6,816 bases of DNA, taken from assembly GCA_025360875.1 (NCBI GenBank), contig JANYBI010000426.1, forward strand, positions 1 through 6,816. The letters are read 5' to 3'. How positions within the stretch are numbered: position 1 is the stretch's first letter; each line of letters begins with the position of its first letter. The notes below the pieces were generated by a model. It was given only the letters and a program-made list of their open reading frames with translations, did not search any database and was not told the origin of the DNA. Positions 5,242-6,816 of the stretch are shown here, one piece after another. This DNA is from Lentisphaerota bacterium. Its GTDB lineage: Bacteria; Verrucomicrobiota; Lentisphaeria; Victivallales; GWF2-50-93. The translations under genes were made by a program, and so were the position numbers.

Positions 5242-6816
5242 ATGCCATCTGAAAACATAAATCTGCCATCGAATTTCATACATGAGATAATAGACGGGGA
5301 CCTCAAGAGCGGCAAGCTCGAAGGGAAAAAAGTAAATACCAGGTTTCCTCCTGAACCGAACGGCTACCTCCATATCGGCCATGCGAAATCCATCTGCCTC
5401 AATTTCGGTACCGCATTGAAATATGACGGCATTTGCAATCTCAGGCTCGATGACACCAATCCCAGCAAGGAGGAAGTCGAATACGTGGATTCAATCAAGG
5501 AGGATGTGAAATGGCTCGGATTCTCCTGGGACGACCGCGAATATTACGCCTCCGACTATTTCGAACAGCTCTATGGATATGCTGTCGAGCTCATCCAGAA
5601 AGGCAAGGCGTATGTGTGCGATCTCAGCGCTGATGAAATAAAAGGTCTGAGAGGAACCCTCACCGAAGCCGGGAAAGAAAGCCCATACAGGAACCGTTCC
5701 CCAGAGGAAAACCTCGATCTGTTCAAGAAGATGCGTGCCGGAGAATTCCCGGACGGGTCCCGCATACTCCGTGCTAAAATCGACATGACCTCGCCGAACA
5801 TCCATATGCGCGATCCTGTCATCTACCGCATCCTGCGATCTACGCATCATAGGACCGGCGACAAGTGGTGCATCTATCCCATGTACGATTTCGCACATTG
5901 CATCTCAGATGCCATAGAGGGTATAACCCACTCAATCTGTACTCTTGAATTCGAGATCCACCGCCCGCTGTATGACTGGATACTTGACCAGCTCTCCGTA
6001 AAATGCCATCCGCAGCAGATTGAATTCGCCAGACTGAACCTGGCATATACCGTGATGAGCAAACGCAAGCTCCTGCAGCTCGTGCAGGAGAAACTTGTCA
6101 GCGGCTGGGACGACCCGCGCATGCCGACAATCGCAGGCATGAGGAGAAGAGGATACACGCCTGAGGCTATTCGCAGTTTCTGCGAGACAATCGGTGTGAC
6201 AAAGTTCAACAGCCTTACCGACATGGCGCTGCTTGAACACTGCGTAAGGGAAAATCTGAATAAGAATGCTCCGAGAGCGCTTGCCGTTCTCAGACCTTTG
6301 AAACTTGTCATCGACAATTATCCCGAAGGCCAGACCGAAATGATGGATGCCATCAACAATCCTGAAGATCCGGCGGCAGGAACAAGGAAAATTCCCTTCT
6401 CAAAGGTGCTTTATATCGAAAAGGATGATTTCAAGGAAGTTCCACCGAAAGATTATTTCCGCATGTCACCCGGCAAGGAAGTACGACTCAGATCCGGTTA
6501 TCTCGTGACATGCACAAGCTTCGTCAAAGATCCTGCAACAGGCGAGATCACCGAAGTACACTGCAATTATGATCCCGCCACAAAAGGCGGCAACACGCCG
6601 GACGGAAGAAAAGTCAAAGGGACGATCCACTGGGTTTCCGCGGAACATGCCGTTACAGCTGAACTGCGTCTCTATGAGCGTCTTCTTTCAGTCGCCGATG
6701 TTTCCGCCGAGGAAGGCGATTTCAAGTCGTTCCTGAATCCTCGCTCGCTGGAAATACTGAAAGACTGCAAGCTCGAACCCGGACTTGCGAAATCCGCAGC
6801 CGGACAGAAGTTCCAG
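5242..6816 (+). CDS. glnS: Glutaminyl-tRNA synthetase (3' end beyond window)
   Basis: This class I synthetase charges tRNA-Gln with glutamine in the cytosol. The frame is open for 525 codons to the window edge. Visible features are [20 protein letters not shown] (34-53) with the HIGH signature at 44-47, [10 protein letters not shown] in the Rossmann core, [20 protein letters not shown] followed by the [18 protein letters not shown] block, and VMSKRK (271-276), the KMSKS-equivalent. [20 protein letters not shown] then leads into the two-barrel anticodon-binding region, with [17 protein letters not shown] near 454-470. From memory this follows the E. coli GlnRS closely (554 residues there), so about 45 residues are missing at the right edge. 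All catalytic motifs are intact. The ATG at 5242 is chosen for its ribosome binding site and because the N-terminal segment ([16 protein letters not shown]) fits the family. Its first 24 codons recur as a relic at 3461-3542. Confidence 0.97.
   Translation, partial: MPSENINLPSNFIHEIIDGDLKSGKLEGKKVNTRFPPEPNGYLHIGHAKSICLNFGTALKYDGICNLRLDDTNPSKEEVEYVDSIKEDVKWLGFSWDDREYYASDYFEQLYGYAVELIQKGKAYVCDLSADEIKGLRGTLTEAGKESPYRNRSPEENLDLFKKMRAGEFPDGSRILRAKIDMTSPNIHMRDPVIYRILRSTHHRTGDKWCIYPMYDFAHCISDAIEGITHSICTLEFEIHRPLYDWILDQLSVKCHPQQIEFARLNLAYTVMSKRKLLQLVQEKLVSGWDDPRMPTIAGMRRRGYTPEAIRSFCETIGVTKFNSLTDMALLEHCVRENLNKNAPRALAVLRPLKLVIDNYPEGQTEMMDAINNPEDPAAGTRKIPFSKVLYIEKDDFKEVPPKDYFRMSPGKEVRLRSGYLVTCTSFVKDPATGEITEVHCNYDPATKGGNTPDGRKVKGTIHWVSAEHAVTAELRLYERLLSVADVSAEEGDFKSFLNPRSLEILKDCKLEPGLAKSAAGQKFQ

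Noticed and set aside
5491..5898. 135-codon minus-strand frame inside glnS, with several similar ones up to 6648
   Set aside because: All lie opposite the conserved GlnRS core and have no motif or start signal of their own.

Overview
The window looks like ordinary bacterial chromosome of moderate GC content. It carries a three-gene plus-strand operon, one minus-strand gene for an exported hydrolase, and the nearly complete 5' part of a housekeeping glutaminyl-tRNA synthetase gene (glnS). A bacterial-type GlnRS means direct charging of tRNA-Gln. That enzyme occurs in gammaproteobacteria, Bacteroidetes and some PVC-group lineages among others. With the DUF2085-like membrane protein and the long-chain prenyl synthase, I lean towards a PVC-type organism (Lentisphaerae-like), but this is a guess and nothing here proves the taxon.

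Layout. Positions 1-105 hold the last 34 codons of an unidentified plus-strand gene. Positions 106-284 are a non-coding leader with a short imperfect tandem repeat, a weak hairpin and a plausible sigma70-type promoter. Positions 285-3462 form a tight operon (gaps of 27 and 10 bases): a trans-polyprenyl diphosphate synthase, a membrane-anchored beta-propeller protein with PD40/TolB-like repeats, and a six-helix membrane protein of the DUF2085 type. Positions 3463-3671 are a short convergent intergenic region. It holds a decayed copy of the 5' end of glnS joined to an unrelated tail, followed by two inverted repeats. Positions 5003-3672 (minus strand) encode a Tat-exported alpha/beta hydrolase. 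Positions 5004-5241 are a divergent promoter region, and glnS runs from 5242 off the right edge.

How the parts relate. The prenyl synthase should make a linear isoprenoid diphosphate for quinones or a lipid carrier. The two following genes encode envelope proteins with no obvious catalytic link to it; co-transcription is inferred from spacing only. The hydrolase has its own promoter and lies between the operon and glnS, flanked on one side by glnS and on the other by the glnS relic. This suggests that a roughly 1.7 kb segment was gained or rearranged at the 5' end of glnS. That relic is the most unusual structure in the window. I see no defence system, CRISPR array, transposase, tRNA or rRNA gene.
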